From Candidatus Villigracilis saccharophilus (GTDB lineage: Bacteria; Chloroflexota; Anaerolineae; Anaerolineales; Villigracilaceae), in NCBI GenBank assembly GCA_016709305.1, contig JADJNA010000017.1, positions 1-64,000 of the forward strand: a stretch of DNA of 64,000 bases. Direction: 5' to 3'. The notes below the pieces were generated by a model. It searched no databases. It saw only the letters and a list, made by a program, of their open reading frames with translations, and had not been told where the DNA came from. Of the stretch, positions 44,396 to 55,016 are shown piece after piece (positions within the stretch are counted from its first letter, which is position 1; the number at the start of each line of letters is the position of its first letter). Position numbers and translations under genes: made by a program.

Positions 44396-47371
44396 ATGTA
44401 TATCCACCTGACCACACATTCCGCCTTCTCCCTGCAGGAAGGGTTGCTGCAGCCCGCCGAGATCGTGAAAGCCGCGCAGGCCATGAACATGCGCTCCATC
44501 GGGCTTACTGATCATCATCTTCTGACCGGATCGATTGAATTCGTGTCTGCCTGCATACAGTCCGGTATTCAACCCGTGCTGGGCCTGGAAATTGATCTGC
44601 ATGGCGGCCGGCTGGTACTCTTGGCCATGAGTATGGAAGGCTGGTCTAATTTGTGCCGCCTGAGCAGTTTGCTTGCGCTGCGGGAAGGATCAGACGCCGC
44701 CTGTTCACTCGATATGCTTTCCCGCTATTCCGGTGATCTGATCGCGTTAAGCACTCATCAGCTTGAAGATCTGCAGCTCATTTTCCCCGATAGATTATAT
44801 GTGGCGGTACAGCAGCCATCTGATGCCCGTCGCCTGTCTGAAGTTGCGCTCAAATTAGGACTGCCCCTGGTCGTTACTCATCCGGTATATTATCTAAGAC
44901 CTGAACAGGCTGTTCTGCAGCGAACCCTGACCGCCATCCGCCTGAATCGACAAATCAACGATCTTCCTGTTGACGCGCTCGCACCGCAAGGTTCATATTT
45001 TGCGACTCCGCAGGAAATCGAAACCCGCTTCAAGGATTTTCCCGGTGCGCTGGCTGCCACAGAGGAAATTGCGGGACGCTGCCACTTCGACCTTCCGATC
45101 GGTCAGGCGCATATGCCAACCGTTCCGCTGCCGCCCGGACTCTCCGCTCCACAGTTTCTGCGGGAGAAGGCCATTTCAGGGGCGAAGAATTTGTATGGAG
45201 ATATCACCCCCGCGATTAAGAATAGGCTTGATCAGGAACTGGAAGTGATCGAGGGCATGGGGTTTGAACCGGTCTTTCTGATCGTTGAAGAGATTATGTC
45301 TTACGCCCGCAGGACCGGAGTCCCGTTCTCCTCGCGCGGTTCGGCCGCCTCATCGCTGGTGGCGCATTGTCTGGGGATCACCAGCCCCGATCCGATGCGC
45401 CTAAATTTATATTTTGAACGATTCCTGAATCCGGCTCGCACGACTCTACCGGATATTGATACGGATCTCTGTTCACGCAGGCGTGATGCTGTCATTCAGC
45501 ATGTCTTCGATGTATATGGCGCAGAGCGGGTCGCCATGGTGGGTACGATCAATCGCTTTCGTCCGCGTTCTGCTCTGGGAGATGCGGCCAAGGCGCATGG
45601 AGTCGAACCTGTCAAAATCCGCGAGATGGTTAATCAATTGCCATACGCTTTCTGGGCAAGGCTTGAAGAGGGACAGGATCCGCAGTCTCCATTCAGTGAA
45701 CTGCGCATGTCATACCCTTCTTATCAAAGGGTCTTTGAGGATGCCGAAGCCATCCTGAAATTGCCGCGTCACCTGTCCGTGCACGCGGGCGGATTGATCG
45801 TTGCTCCCGGGAAATTGACCGATCTGGTCCCGGTGATGCGCTCGGGCAGCAAGGGTATCATCATCACCCAGTTCGATCTTGATTCAGTTGAAATGATGGG
45901 GCTTGTGAAAATCGACCTGCTCGGTATTCGGGGTCTGACTGTACTGGGCGATGTTGGTGAATTCATAACTCAGGCCCAGCCAGAGTTGTATGCCAATCTG
46001 GTTACAGCATTGGATGCCATTCCATCTGATGATGAGCGGACTGCCCGGCGTGTGGAGAATGGACTGACCATTGGTTGCTTTAATATTGAAAGCCCAGGCA
46101 TGCGCTCCACGCTGCGGGAGATCCATGCCCGCAGCGAAGATGACATCATGGCTGCGCTTGCCCTGTATCGCCCCGGGCCGCTCACCGGCGGATTGAAGGA
46201 TGCATTTGTCCAGCGCTTCAAAGGCGAGCAGCCGGTTCACCATCTTCATTCAGCCTTGGCTCCCTTATTGGATGAAACATTTGGCGTGATTTTATATCAG
46301 GAGCAGGTCTTGAGGATCGCGCATGAGCTTTCAGGTTTCAGCCTGGCGGAGGCCGATCTGTTGCGAAGAGCCATGAGTCACTTTGATCCCGGCAAACGCA
46401 TGCAGGAACTGCAAAGAAAATTTGTGGACCAGGCTCAGGCCAGAAGCGGTGTGCCGATTGAGGTGGGAGAAAGGGTCTGGGAGATGATGGCTGCTTTCGC
46501 GGGATATGGTTTTCCGAAGGCGCACGCAGCTTCGTATGCAAAGGTGGCCTGGCGTTCGGCGTGGTGCAAGGAATATTTTCCGGCAGAGTTCATGGCGGCG
46601 GTGCTGGCTAACTGGGGCGGTTATTACAGTCAGCGCGTCTATTTGAGCGAAGTGCGCCGCATGGGACTCGCCGTTCGCCCACCGCATGTCAATTGGTCGC
46701 GTACCAATTTTCTGGTCCGGAATGGGGTGTTGTATATGGGACTGGATCAGGTCAAGAACCTGACCCGCCGGACCATTGAAAGAATAATTCAGTATGCTCC
46801 CTTCAGCTCGCTGGATGAATTTCTATCCCGGGTCGATCCGCGCTCCCAGGAGGCGGTCAGTCTGGCGCGTATCGGGGGGTTCGAAGGCTTTGGAACGATC
46901 CCGGCCATTTTGAGAAGACTGACAGATGGATGGCAGGCAGGGCAGATGAGTCTGTTTGGCTGGGAAAGCATTGATGAGGATTGGACTCTGGAACAGAAAG
47001 TGGACGCGCAGATGGAATTGCTTGATGTGAGTCTCGAGGCGCATCCGCTTGAACTGGCGGCAGCCCACATTTCCGCAAGCGGGGCGGTCACAAGCGTGGA
47101 TGCTGTCAGCCGGATCGGCCGGCGGGTGAGCGTGGCCGGGATACGGCAGACTTCACATCGCAGCCGCACGGCAAAGGGGGAACCGATGTTATTCCTTTCC
47201 ATGGAGGATCTTACCGGCACGCTTGATGTGATCGTGTTTCCCAATGTATATCGGACTGCAAAGGATCTGTTGAATTCACGCTCTCCATTTCTGGTGACTG
47301 GCATAATCGAAATGGACAGCTCACGCGGCGAGCCGTATCTACGGGCGGAGCGGGTAGTGAAGTTGGGATAA
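44396..47371 (+). CDS. C-family DNA polymerase (DnaE-like, short)
   Basis: 991 residues, shorter than replicative DnaE (about 1,160). An N-terminal PHP domain (HLTTHSAFSL, LTDHHLLTGS) lacks part of the HxH ligand set. The polymerase triad is intact: both Asp in LPDIDTDLCSRRRD and the third in GLVKIDLLGIRGLT. QMSLFG at about residue 850 is a sliding-clamp-binding type motif, followed by an OB fold (about 890-990). Size and features fit an accessory, possibly error-prone, DnaE2/ImuC-like enzyme, but no imuA or imuB is adjacent, so this could also be a lineage-specific replicative form. Confidence 0.88.
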   Translation: MYIHLTTHSAFSLQEGLLQPAEIVKAAQAMNMRSIGLTDHHLLTGSIEFVSACIQSGIQPVLGLEIDLHGGRLVLLAMSMEGWSNLCRLSSLLALREGSDAACSLDMLSRYSGDLIALSTHQLEDLQLIFPDRLYVAVQQPSDARRLSEVALKLGLPLVVTHPVYYLRPEQAVLQRTLTAIRLNRQINDLPVDALAPQGSYFATPQEIETRFKDFPGALAATEEIAGRCHFDLPIGQAHMPTVPLPPGLSAPQFLREKAISGAKNLYGDITPAIKNRLDQELEVIEGMGFEPVFLIVEEIMSYARRTGVPFSSRGSAASSLVAHCLGITSPDPMRLNLYFERFLNPARTTLPDIDTDLCSRRRDAVIQHVFDVYGAERVAMVGTINRFRPRSALGDAAKAHGVEPVKIREMVNQLPYAFWARLEEGQDPQSPFSELRMSYPSYQRVFEDAEAILKLPRHLSVHAGGLIVAPGKLTDLVPVMRSGSKGIIITQFDLDSVEMMGLVKIDLLGIRGLTVLGDVGEFITQAQPELYANLVTALDAIPSDDERTARRVENGLTIGCFNIESPGMRSTLREIHARSEDDIMAALALYRPGPLTGGLKDAFVQRFKGEQPVHHLHSALAPLLDETFGVILYQEQVLRIAHELSGFSLAEADLLRRAMSHFDPGKRMQELQRKFVDQAQARSGVPIEVGERVWEMMAAFAGYGFPKAHAASYAKVAWRSAWCKEYFPAEFMAAVLANWGGYYSQRVYLSEVRRMGLAVRPPHVNWSRTNFLVRNGVLYMGLDQVKNLTRRTIERIIQYAPFSSLDEFLSRVDPRSQEAVSLARIGGFEGFGTIPAILRRLTDGWQAGQMSLFGWESIDEDWTLEQKVDAQMELLDVSLEAHPLELAAAHISASGAVTSVDAVSRIGRRVSVAGIRQTSHRSRTAKGEPMLFLSMEDLTGTLDVIVFPNVYRTAKDLLNSRSPFLVTGIIEMDSSRGEPYLRAERVVKLG

Positions 47372-47408
47372 GCATTAAATTTTTGTTGAAACGAACTCAG
47401 AACAATTG

Positions 47409-49046
47409 TCACTTGTCCGGTAGTTTGAGGGCTTTGTCGGCGATTGCGATTTCGCTCGCGGTTCTGGTTGTATTCCACTTCAGTTCCCGGGCGGCGATTT
47501 CGGCAAGACTCGCCAGTACGGTTAAGCCTGGATGACCCAGTGTGCCGATTCCCGTACGCCTGATGAGGATATCCATCAATGTGTAGGCCATCTCTTCACG
47601 AATGGCGTAGAGCGCCTGAGCCAATATTTCACCGTCACCATTAAGCGGGGTGGCGTATCGTTTTTCCTGGCGGGCAATCTGCATGAGCTTGGAAAGATCT
47701 GTTCCGTACATGCGGGCCAGATAATCGATTGTGTGTTCGGGGAATTCTGAATAGGTTACTTTTGCCTGTTTGACGAACATGTCCATCTCGCGGATCTCAC
47801 AACCCGCGAGATGCTGTTGGGCGGTCACAGATTTTGACCTGCGCCCAAATTTCTTATTGACGGTTTTCAAAACATTCTCTGCGAGATTGCGGCTGGTGGT
47901 GTACTTGCCGCCTTCGACAGTCAGCATCCCGGCCAGCACGTACTCGTCATGGTCGAAGATCTCGTATTTGCGTGAGGTCTTGTATACATCCCTGGTCTGG
48001 TCTTCAACCAGCGGACGCAGACCGCCGTACGCGTAGATTACGTCTGAGTAATGGAGCAGGTTCGGGTCTCCGAAGGAGGCGTTGACTTCCGCGATGTACT
48101 CCTCGATCTTTTCACGGGTCACACAATAGGTATCAGGGTCGCCGATGTATTCCCGGTCAGTGGTGCCGATCAGAGTGTGTCCGCGCCAAGGGATCAGGTT
48201 GCACGGTCTGCCCGTTGGAGTCAGCCCGCCGACCGCGGCGTTGGCGTTGGTGATCTTTTTAGTGATGATGTGAATGCCTTCCGAACGGCGGATGTGCTGC
48301 GGTGCTTCATTCCCGCGTGCGATGTTCAGCAAGATATCCGCCCACGGGCCGCCGCAATTAATGATAAGTTTTCCACGCAGGGTGCGCGTGTTATTGTTCA
48401 ACAGGTCGCGCACCACCACACCATTAATTCGTTTATCGTCGCGGACAAAATCTTCCACCTTTGCATAGTTCGCCACCTCCGCGCCGTGCCTGACCGCCGA
48501 CTTGATGAACGCCAGCGTCAGCCGCTCGGGGTTGAGATCGGCGCAGTCATAAAAAACGATCGCGCCTGTCAGCGTATCCATCCTGACCACGGGTTCCATC
48601 TCAATCGCTTTTTTAGAGGATAACAAACGATGCCAGGGAAGCCGTTTGCTTTTGTCCCAGGTAAAACCTTTATCGTAGGACAACAGATCGTAAATGATCA
48701 TGCCTGGTTCAAGGATGAGTTTGCTGCGCATCTTGATATGGCTGTATAACGGCACCAGAAATGCAAGCGGATACACAAAATTTGGCGCAATGTTCTCAAG
48801 TGTCCTGCGTTCCCTCAATGACTCACGCACCAGACCATATTCAAAATTGGCGAGATAACGCAAGCCGCCGTGAATGAGTTTGGATGTTGCTGAGGATGTG
48901 CCTGCGCCGAAGTCGCCTTTCTCCACCAGCGCCACGCAGTATCCCTGGGATGCCGCTTCATATGCCACCGCCGCGCCGCTGATGCCGCCGCCGATGACGA
49001 TGATGTCGTAGGTCTTGCTGCTTGGATGTTCAATAAATCGGTTCAT
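47409..49046 (-). CDS. glpD: Glycerol-3-phosphate dehydrogenase (FAD)
   Basis: 545 residues from the ATG at 49046 (SD AAAAGGAAA). IIVIGGGISGAAVAYEAASQG binds FAD. GAGTSSATSKLIHGGLRYL, INCGGPWADILL, LTPTGRPCNLIPWRGHTLIG and YGGLRPLVED are characteristic of GlpD. It oxidises glycerol-3-phosphate to DHAP, passing electrons to quinone or an equivalent acceptor. Last gene of the sulfatase operon; it overlaps the upstream anSME gene by 17 bases. A longer in-frame N-terminus is rejected because it has no FAD-domain sequence. Confidence 0.9.
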   Translation of the reverse strand: MNRFIEHPSSKTYDIIVIGGGISGAAVAYEAASQGYCVALVEKGDFGAGTSSATSKLIHGGLRYLANFEYGLVRESLRERRTLENIAPNFVYPLAFLVPLYSHIKMRSKLILEPGMIIYDLLSYDKGFTWDKSKRLPWHRLLSSKKAIEMEPVVRMDTLTGAIVFYDCADLNPERLTLAFIKSAVRHGAEVANYAKVEDFVRDDKRINGVVVRDLLNNNTRTLRGKLIINCGGPWADILLNIARGNEAPQHIRRSEGIHIITKKITNANAAVGGLTPTGRPCNLIPWRGHTLIGTTDREYIGDPDTYCVTREKIEEYIAEVNASFGDPNLLHYSDVIYAYGGLRPLVEDQTRDVYKTSRKYEIFDHDEYVLAGMLTVEGGKYTTSRNLAENVLKTVNKKFGRRSKSVTAQQHLAGCEIREMDMFVKQAKVTYSEFPEHTIDYLARMYGTDLSKLMQIARQEKRYATPLNGDGEILAQALYAIREEMAYTLMDILIRRTGIGTLGHPGLTVLASLAEIAARELKWNTTRTASEIAIADKALKLPDK

Positions 49047-50190
49047 GTTGTTTCCTTTTCCATTCGTCCGCCAGATTTCGCAGTTTCGAATCGGCGTGAG
49101 CGAAAAAAAGTTTATATGCTTCGCAAAAATGATTGCGCCCATCAAGTGAGGGATTGCGCAGTCGGTCTTTGGTACAGCCGCCGCGGCACCAGGCCTTCCA
49201 CTCGCAAGAGCGGCACTCCGCTGGCAGGTATGCTTTGAGCCTTCCAAAGTCTGTCTGTTGGCCTGAATTGAATAATTGCGGAAGCGGTGTCTCTAGTAGA
49301 TTGCCCAAGTTCCATTCAGGCTCCACAAAAAAATCACAGGCAAACACGTCACCCGTGTGTTCGATGACTAAATACTTCCCGCATTTTTCAAGCAGGGTAC
49401 ACTCTGTGGGAGCAAAGCCCGCGTACTTGAAAAGGAGCGCTTCAAACCAGCGGATGGAAGTGGTTGGGACTCTGTCCACAAAATCCGCGAGCCACAGATC
49501 GAACAGACGTTTCAAAAATTCACCATAGCTCGCCGCATCGACTGAAAAATTCGCCACGCTGCCACCCGCTTTCTCCACACAGGGAATGAACTGCATGAAG
49601 TTGAGTCCCTGCGATCTGTGGAAGGCGTAGATCTCATCCGGAAACTGAACAGAGTAGTTGTTGACAACCGACAGCACATTAACCTCTACTCCGTGGTCTT
49701 GCAGGAGTTTGGATGCATCGAGCGCTTTGCTCCACGATCCATGTCCGCCGCGGTTTTTGCGATAATGATCGTGGATGTGTTCAGGTCCATCGATCGACAG
49801 GCCGACCAGGAAGTGATAGTCACGAAAGAACTTAGCCCATTCATGATCGATCAGCATACCATTGGTTTGCAGCCCGTTGGAGACAGATTGCCCGCGCCCG
49901 TGTCGAGCCGTCAAGTCCACTGCTTTGCGGTAGAACGGTAGACCCATCAAAGTCGGTTCGCCGCCCTGCCAGCCGACGGAGAGTTGCGGCACGTTCTGTG
50001 ACATGAGTTGCTGAATCATCGCTTCGAGCACTTCATCGCTCATTCGATTGGTGCGGATCGGGAACTGCCGCAATTTGTCGATGTAAAAGCAATACTCGCA
50101 ATCCAAATTACAGTCAGCGCCAGCAGGCTTGACCAGCACTTCGGTGACGGGGCGGCGGAAGAAGGGTAGGTTCATGGCAAGGTCGGTCAC
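49030..50190 (-). CDS. Anaerobic sulfatase-maturing radical SAM enzyme
   Basis: Converts the active-site Cys of sulfatases to formylglycine without oxygen. 386 residues. The radical SAM cluster motif is CNLDCEYC (residues about 27-34). A C-terminal SPASM region holds two further clusters: CTLLEKCGKYLV, VFACDFFVEPEWNLGN, CRSCEWKAWCRGGCTKD and FCEAY. Residues SVGWQGGEPTLMG are typical of anSME. It lies in the same operon as two Cys-type sulfatases, its obvious substrates. Confidence 0.93.
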   Translation of the reverse strand: MTDLAMNLPFFRRPVTEVLVKPAGADCNLDCEYCFYIDKLRQFPIRTNRMSDEVLEAMIQQLMSQNVPQLSVGWQGGEPTLMGLPFYRKAVDLTARHGRGQSVSNGLQTNGMLIDHEWAKFFRDYHFLVGLSIDGPEHIHDHYRKNRGGHGSWSKALDASKLLQDHGVEVNVLSVVNNYSVQFPDEIYAFHRSQGLNFMQFIPCVEKAGGSVANFSVDAASYGEFLKRLFDLWLADFVDRVPTTSIRWFEALLFKYAGFAPTECTLLEKCGKYLVIEHTGDVFACDFFVEPEWNLGNLLETPLPQLFNSGQQTDFGRLKAYLPAECRSCEWKAWCRGGCTKDRLRNPSLDGRNHFCEAYKLFFAHADSKLRNLADEWKRKQHEPIY

Positions 50191-50224
50191 GTTTTTAGAG
50201 AGACGGTCGCGTTTGTAACGTGAC

Positions 50225-51832
50225 CTACGAGTTCGCAGGCGGCTTCATTTCTTTTGGATACTTTTCGGCTATATCTGCCAGATCTTTGTAGAGTGGCTTG
50301 AGTTGAGAATACATCTTGCGATAGATGCGGTTGTAGAGATGCTCGTATAGGTCACGGTTACGGGGGATGGGCTGGATCACTTCGCGGATGCTCGTCATTC
50401 CAGCGACAGCTGCTTCGTAGTTGGAGTAGTAGCCGAGACCAACGGCGGCGTTCATCGTTGCACCCAACATGCCTGTCTCATTAACGCTGGGAACTTCAAC
50501 GGGCAGGTTGAAGACGTCCGCGGTAATCTGCAACGCGGTGCGACTTTGGGAACCGCCGCCTGATACGCGTAATTTGGTAAAGGGTCCCCCCAGCTTGTCC
50601 GTAGTGATCTTTGCGCCATCTTTCAACGCAAAGATGATGCCTTCAAGCACGGCGCGGTAGAGATGGGCGTGCGTGTGTCTGTCCGAGAAACCGATGACTG
50701 CGCCTTTGCCGTATTCGTCGCAATAGAACTCGGTCGGGACTCAATAAGGCTGGAGCATGAGTCCGTTCGAGCCAGGCGGGATGTTTTGTATCATCTCTTC
50801 AAAGAGCGCCTCAGGTGGGACTCCGCGCTCGGCTGCGAGCTGGACTTCCTGATGACCGAATTGTTCTTTGAACCAACTGACTAACCAGAAGCCACGGTCA
50901 ATGGGTATCTCGGTGCAGTAGGTACCAGGGACTGCGCCAGGGTATGGCGGCAGATATGGGAGCAGGTCAACCGATTTTGTGCTGACTGCATTGACCGTGG
51001 CGCAAGTGCCGAAACTCAAATAGCCGATATCGGGCGTGAGAGTGCCGCTGCCGAGCACTTCGCAGGATTTATCGCATGAACCTGCTGCGAGCGGAATCCC
51101 TTCGGGGATTCCTGTTTCGAGTGCGGCTTGTTTGGTGACTTTACCGATGATCTCTCCCTGCACAACGAGTTGGGGGAGTTTGTCTTTCTCCATCGGGAAG
51201 GCATACCAGATGATGTCGTTCTTTTTTGCCCAGCCAAAATCCTTGCGGTTGATGGGGATGTAGCCAAAGTTACTGCCGCGCGACTCAGCGGCAACGCCTG
51301 TGAGTTGATAATGAAAGAACCCCGAAAGCAAGACGTACTTGTGAGTCTTCTCCCAGATATCGGGCTGGTGTTGGCGTATCCAATTTGAAAAACATTTACG
51401 GTTGAGCGTGTCCACCACGCCGTACAGACCGATGGATTTCAAGCCATATTCAAGCCAAAAGGGCGCGAACTTGGATGTATCTGCCATGCGCTGATCGAGC
51501 CAATGGATGGCGGGACGGAGTGGTTTTCCGTCCTGATCCAGATTGACATACACGCCGCGCTGAGTGGTGAGCGTCACGGCTTTGATATTCTCGCGCAGGG
51601 CTTGGTTGCGGGCGAGAAGTCCCTGGCTGGCTTCGCAGAATTTTCGCCAAAAATATTCTGGGTGCTGTTCATGGAATCCTGGCGCGGGGACAAAGTAGGG
51701 TTCGATGGGGATTTTGATCATGTCCACCATCGTGCCAGCTGTGTCGAAGAGAGCACAACGCACGGACTGAGTCCCGGCGTCAAAGACAAGGATCAGGTCA
51801 GAGTTTAAGTGCGAAGCGTTTTTCATATCCAA
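50225..51832 (-). pseudogene. FGGY carbohydrate kinase with in-frame TGA
   Basis: Two parts lie in the same frame, separated by a TGA at 50741-50743: the first 363 codons (51832-50744) from LVFDAGTQSVRCALFD to GSNGLMLQPY, then, after the TGA, VPTEFYCDEYGKGAVIGFSD and the C-terminal ATP-binding VSGGGSQSRTALQITADVF. Family members have Trp at the position of the stop (LMLQPYW). Full length would be 535 residues. ATP-dependent phosphorylation of a sugar or polyol, glycerol-like by context. Starts directly after the upstream oxidase stop. Nonsense mutation or base-call error; recoding is unlikely as TGA ends other genes. Confidence 0.8.
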
Positions 51833-53525
51833 TTACCGTTTGAGTTCGTCGGGTAAATTCAATCCAAGCTGCGAACCTGGATTCATGATGTTGTTGGGGT
51901 CAAAGTGATTCTTCAGTGTACGGAGCACATCCATTTCATTTTTGCCGAGGAAGCCTTCGATCCACTGGTGCATGAGCCGACCCACGCCGTGATGATGGCT
52001 GGGCGAGCCGCCTGCTTTGACCATCGCATCCACAAGCGCGGTGCGGTACCTGACATAATCTTCCACGCTGCCTTTGATGCCGAAGATGAAATACAGGTTG
52101 CTGCCATACGGGTAGAAATGGCTCATATGACTGATGCAGAGCGTGTTAGGCACGGTGTGGGCATAGGCGAGCACCGCGTCGTGGATGTGATGGATGTTGT
52201 CCCACTTGACAGGAGTTTCGACGGTGTCCATGATGACATCGTAGTCGCTGATGGCTTCGCCAACGAGGAATGTTTCGTAGCGGTCCGTCTCCCAATTTCT
52301 TGCAAAACTGCCTCCGATGCTAAGCGCACCATGCCTGCCGACGATCTTTGAGATCTTGCTCTTCACCATTTTTGTGAAATCTTTTTCGCCTTCCACTGTG
52401 CCCATCAGAACGCAGCGCTTCTTAGGTTTGTAGCCGAACATATCGATCAACTTCTCCACGATCGGAGGCTGGGGGTACATTTGGAAGCCGTGATCGGTTT
52501 CATGCGCGTCGGAGAGGCGAAAGACAGCGGGCAGACCGAACTGTCCCTGACAAACTTCACGCACGGCACTGACGGCGCTTTCCCAATCCTTGAACATGTA
52601 GCCGAAGTACTGGCGATTCTCGGGCATGTAGCGGAAGACCTTGATGGTCAGTTCGGTCAGTACACCGAACACACCTTCACTGCCTTTAAGCATATCCAAA
52701 ATGCGCGGACCCGTGGCGGTGCTGGTGTAGTCATGCGTGCTAATGATGCCCGCCGGAGTGACCATCTCCATCGAGAGCACGAGATTGTAAGGCTCGCCGT
52801 AATAGGTGGAGGCTTGTCCGCTGCCGAGGGTCAACACCCAGCCCCGACGCTGGAAAGTTCAAAGGACTGCGGAAAGTGTCCGTTGGTAAAGCGATGCACG
52901 GTATGGAATTTTTCTGGCGCGTTGTTGAGCGCGTCTTCGAGCTGCGGTCCCATGCAGCCCGCCTGGACACGGCAGGTGTGATTGAGTTCGTTGACTTCGA
53001 TCACCTTGTTCATGTGCGTGTTGAGCACGAGCGTCAACCCTTCTTTTTCAGGCTTGAATCCCATGTTGCAGGAAGAGCCGCCGCCAAATACATAGATGGG
53101 AACTTTCTTCTCGTTGCATAATTTGACGATCTTCTGCACATCGTGCTTGTCACGCGGATGAACCGCCGCACCCGTAATCTCATGCAGGATCCCGCGCTTC
53201 AAGGCGACCATCTCCTCTGCGAGTTTGCCATAACTATATTTCACGCGGTTGTAGTCGTCGCATTGCACATTCTCCGCGCCGACGATGCCAATGATCTCTT
53301 CGATGATCTTTGTCAGATTGGATTTCGGAATGTCATTCAAAGCTGGTTGCCGTCCTGCTTATTTTTGAAGTAGTTGTCGTCCAGTTTTAGATCGCGTTTG
53401 ATCTGCTCGTAATATTGCCAGCTCGGCACTTTGACCTGATCCTGCCGTCCTTCCTTGACAATCGAACGGTACGAACCAGGCACGGGGGAGTGTTAGTCCA
53501 ATCGGGGTGAATTTTTGTCAGTCAT
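51833..53525 (-). pseudogene. Alkyl-DHAP synthase-like FAD oxidoreductase, frameshifted
   Basis: About 564 codons from ATG 53523-53525. An N-terminal VPGSYRSIVKEGRQDQVKVP segment, a PCMH-type FAD domain (VPIYVFGGGSSCNMGF, TNGHFPQSFEL), then LTLGSGQASTYYGEPYNLV and, near the end, PSHHHGVGRLMHQWI, the triple-His signature of alkylglycerone-phosphate synthase and related D-2-hydroxyacid dehydrogenases. Frame is lost at least three times: near 53340 (one T short), at the C4 run 52842-52845 (one short), and once or twice around 53470-53500. The reaction is unknown; DHAP chemistry or flavin-linked oxidation of an acid are options. Confidence 0.75.
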
Positions 53526-53585
53526 GTTTGTCTCCAGTTGGTTTTGATTTTTTAGAAGTTTGAACGTTGAAAGTCCGGAAGTTGA

Positions 53586-55004
53586 TCAGGAATTGGATTT
53601 CCAACCGCTGCGATTTTTTTTCATCTGCGATTCCCATTCGTGGAATTTGCACTTCATTTCCTCGATGACGTCTGGGTGGTTGTCCTTGAGGTTGTAACTC
53701 TCCTGTGGGTCGGATTCGACATCGTAAAGCCAGGGCGCTTGTGCGCTGCCTGCCGAACCCCAGAACTTATCAAGTGGCATGGGCCAAACGTAAGTGTGGA
53801 TGCGTGGGATGAATTTCCATCTGCCCGCGCGGATGGCTTCGAGGCTTTCGTTGTGATAGAAGTAGAAAACATCATGGGGGGATTCTTTTTCCACGCCAGT
53901 GAGCAGTCCGCTGATATCCTTGCCATCAATGATGCGGTCATTGGGAAGTTCCACGCCAGCGAGTGAAAGGCAGGTTGGGAACCAGTCAATGTTCATGGCG
54001 GGAGAGTCGCAGACGGTACCTTGTGGAATTTTCTCGGGCCAGTGCGCGATCATCGGGATGCGATAGCCGCCTTCGTAACTTTGTCCCTTGCGCCCGCGGA
54101 ACTTGCCCGCGCTGCCGTTGTACCAGGCGCCGTTATCACTGGTGAAGATGACGAGGGTGTTCTCCCATTGTCCGTTTGCTTTCAGGGTCTTGACCAGCTC
54201 GCCGAGACTCCAATCGATCTCTTCGATGGTGTCGCCGTACAATCCGCCTTTGGATTTGCCGCGGAAATTTTCAGAGGCATGCAAGGGTTGGTGTGGATAG
54301 GTATGGGCGAAGTACAGGAAGAAGGGCTTGTCTTCTGCTTGCTCAATGAACTCGAGGGCTTCGTGCGTGTACAAACCTGTCAGTTTTTCCATTTCGGTAA
54401 AGTCAGGCGACAGGCATTCGTTGTCACGATACAACGCGAAGTCTTTCATGTCATTGCTGTGCGGCACGCCGAAGAAGTGGTCAAAGCCGAAGCGCAGGGG
54501 ATGATATTCCGAGTAAATGGGAAACTCGCCGAGATGCCATTTCCCGACCATGCAGGTTTTGTAGCCGACGTTCTTCAATGCCTTCGCGATGGTAACTTCC
54601 TTTTCAGGGATGCCGCGCGGTTTCGGCTCGTTGTTGTAGTCCATCAAACCGAGCCGCGTCAGGAACTTGGCAACTTCCCAGCGGAATCTGCCCCAGAAAT
54701 CTTCCAAGCGTGAGTTAACGGGAGGGCGGTGCCCTGCGCGTTTTGCACCGAGTACCCACCCCAGCCGCGCACGTTCGGGGTAACGCCCAGTCAGCAAGCC
54801 GAAACGGGATGGCGTACACAGCGAATTGCAGGCATAGAACGAAGTGAACTTCACGCCGCCTTGTGCCAATTGATTAATATGAGGCGTGTTCATCACCGTG
54901 TTGTCATAGGGCGGCAGGTCACCGTAGCCGAGGTCGTCACAGTTGATAATGATGATATTCGGCTGGTTATTGCGTTTGGATGGGGATTGCTTTTTGTCAC
55001 TCAT
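53586..55004 (-). CDS. Cys-type sulfatase (arylsulfatase family)
   Basis: 472 residues. IIIINCDDLGYGDLP supplies metal-binding Asp residues. Cys63 in NSLCTPSRFGLLTGRYPER is the C-x-P-S-R site converted to formylglycine. VGKWHLGEF and VIFTSDNGAWY with the metal-binding Asp-Asn are intact. There is no signal peptide, so desulfation is predicted to be cytosolic after uptake. It is 12 bases downstream of a homologous sulfatase and shares an operon with its maturase. Confidence 0.92.
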   Translation of the reverse strand: MSDKKQSPSKRNNQPNIIIINCDDLGYGDLPPYDNTVMNTPHINQLAQGGVKFTSFYACNSLCTPSRFGLLTGRYPERARLGWVLGAKRAGHRPPVNSRLEDFWGRFRWEVAKFLTRLGLMDYNNEPKPRGIPEKEVTIAKALKNVGYKTCMVGKWHLGEFPIYSEYHPLRFGFDHFFGVPHSNDMKDFALYRDNECLSPDFTEMEKLTGLYTHEALEFIEQAEDKPFFLYFAHTYPHQPLHASENFRGKSKGGLYGDTIEEIDWSLGELVKTLKANGQWENTLVIFTSDNGAWYNGSAGKFRGRKGQSYEGGYRIPMIAHWPEKIPQGTVCDSPAMNIDWFPTCLSLAGVELPNDRIIDGKDISGLLTGVEKESPHDVFYFYHNESLEAIRAGRWKFIPRIHTYVWPMPLDKFWGSAGSAQAPWLYDVESDPQESYNLKDNHPDVIEEMKCKFHEWESQMKKNRSGWKSNS

Positions 55005-55016
55005 TGTCAGCTCTTT

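Noticed and set aside
50741..50743. Genetic code with TGA as Trp, or selenocysteine
   Set aside because: TGA terminates several clear genes in the window, such as the 14569-16741 kinase and the GPH symporter. The kinase position is Trp in relatives, not Cys or Sec, and no SECIS-like hairpin was noticed.
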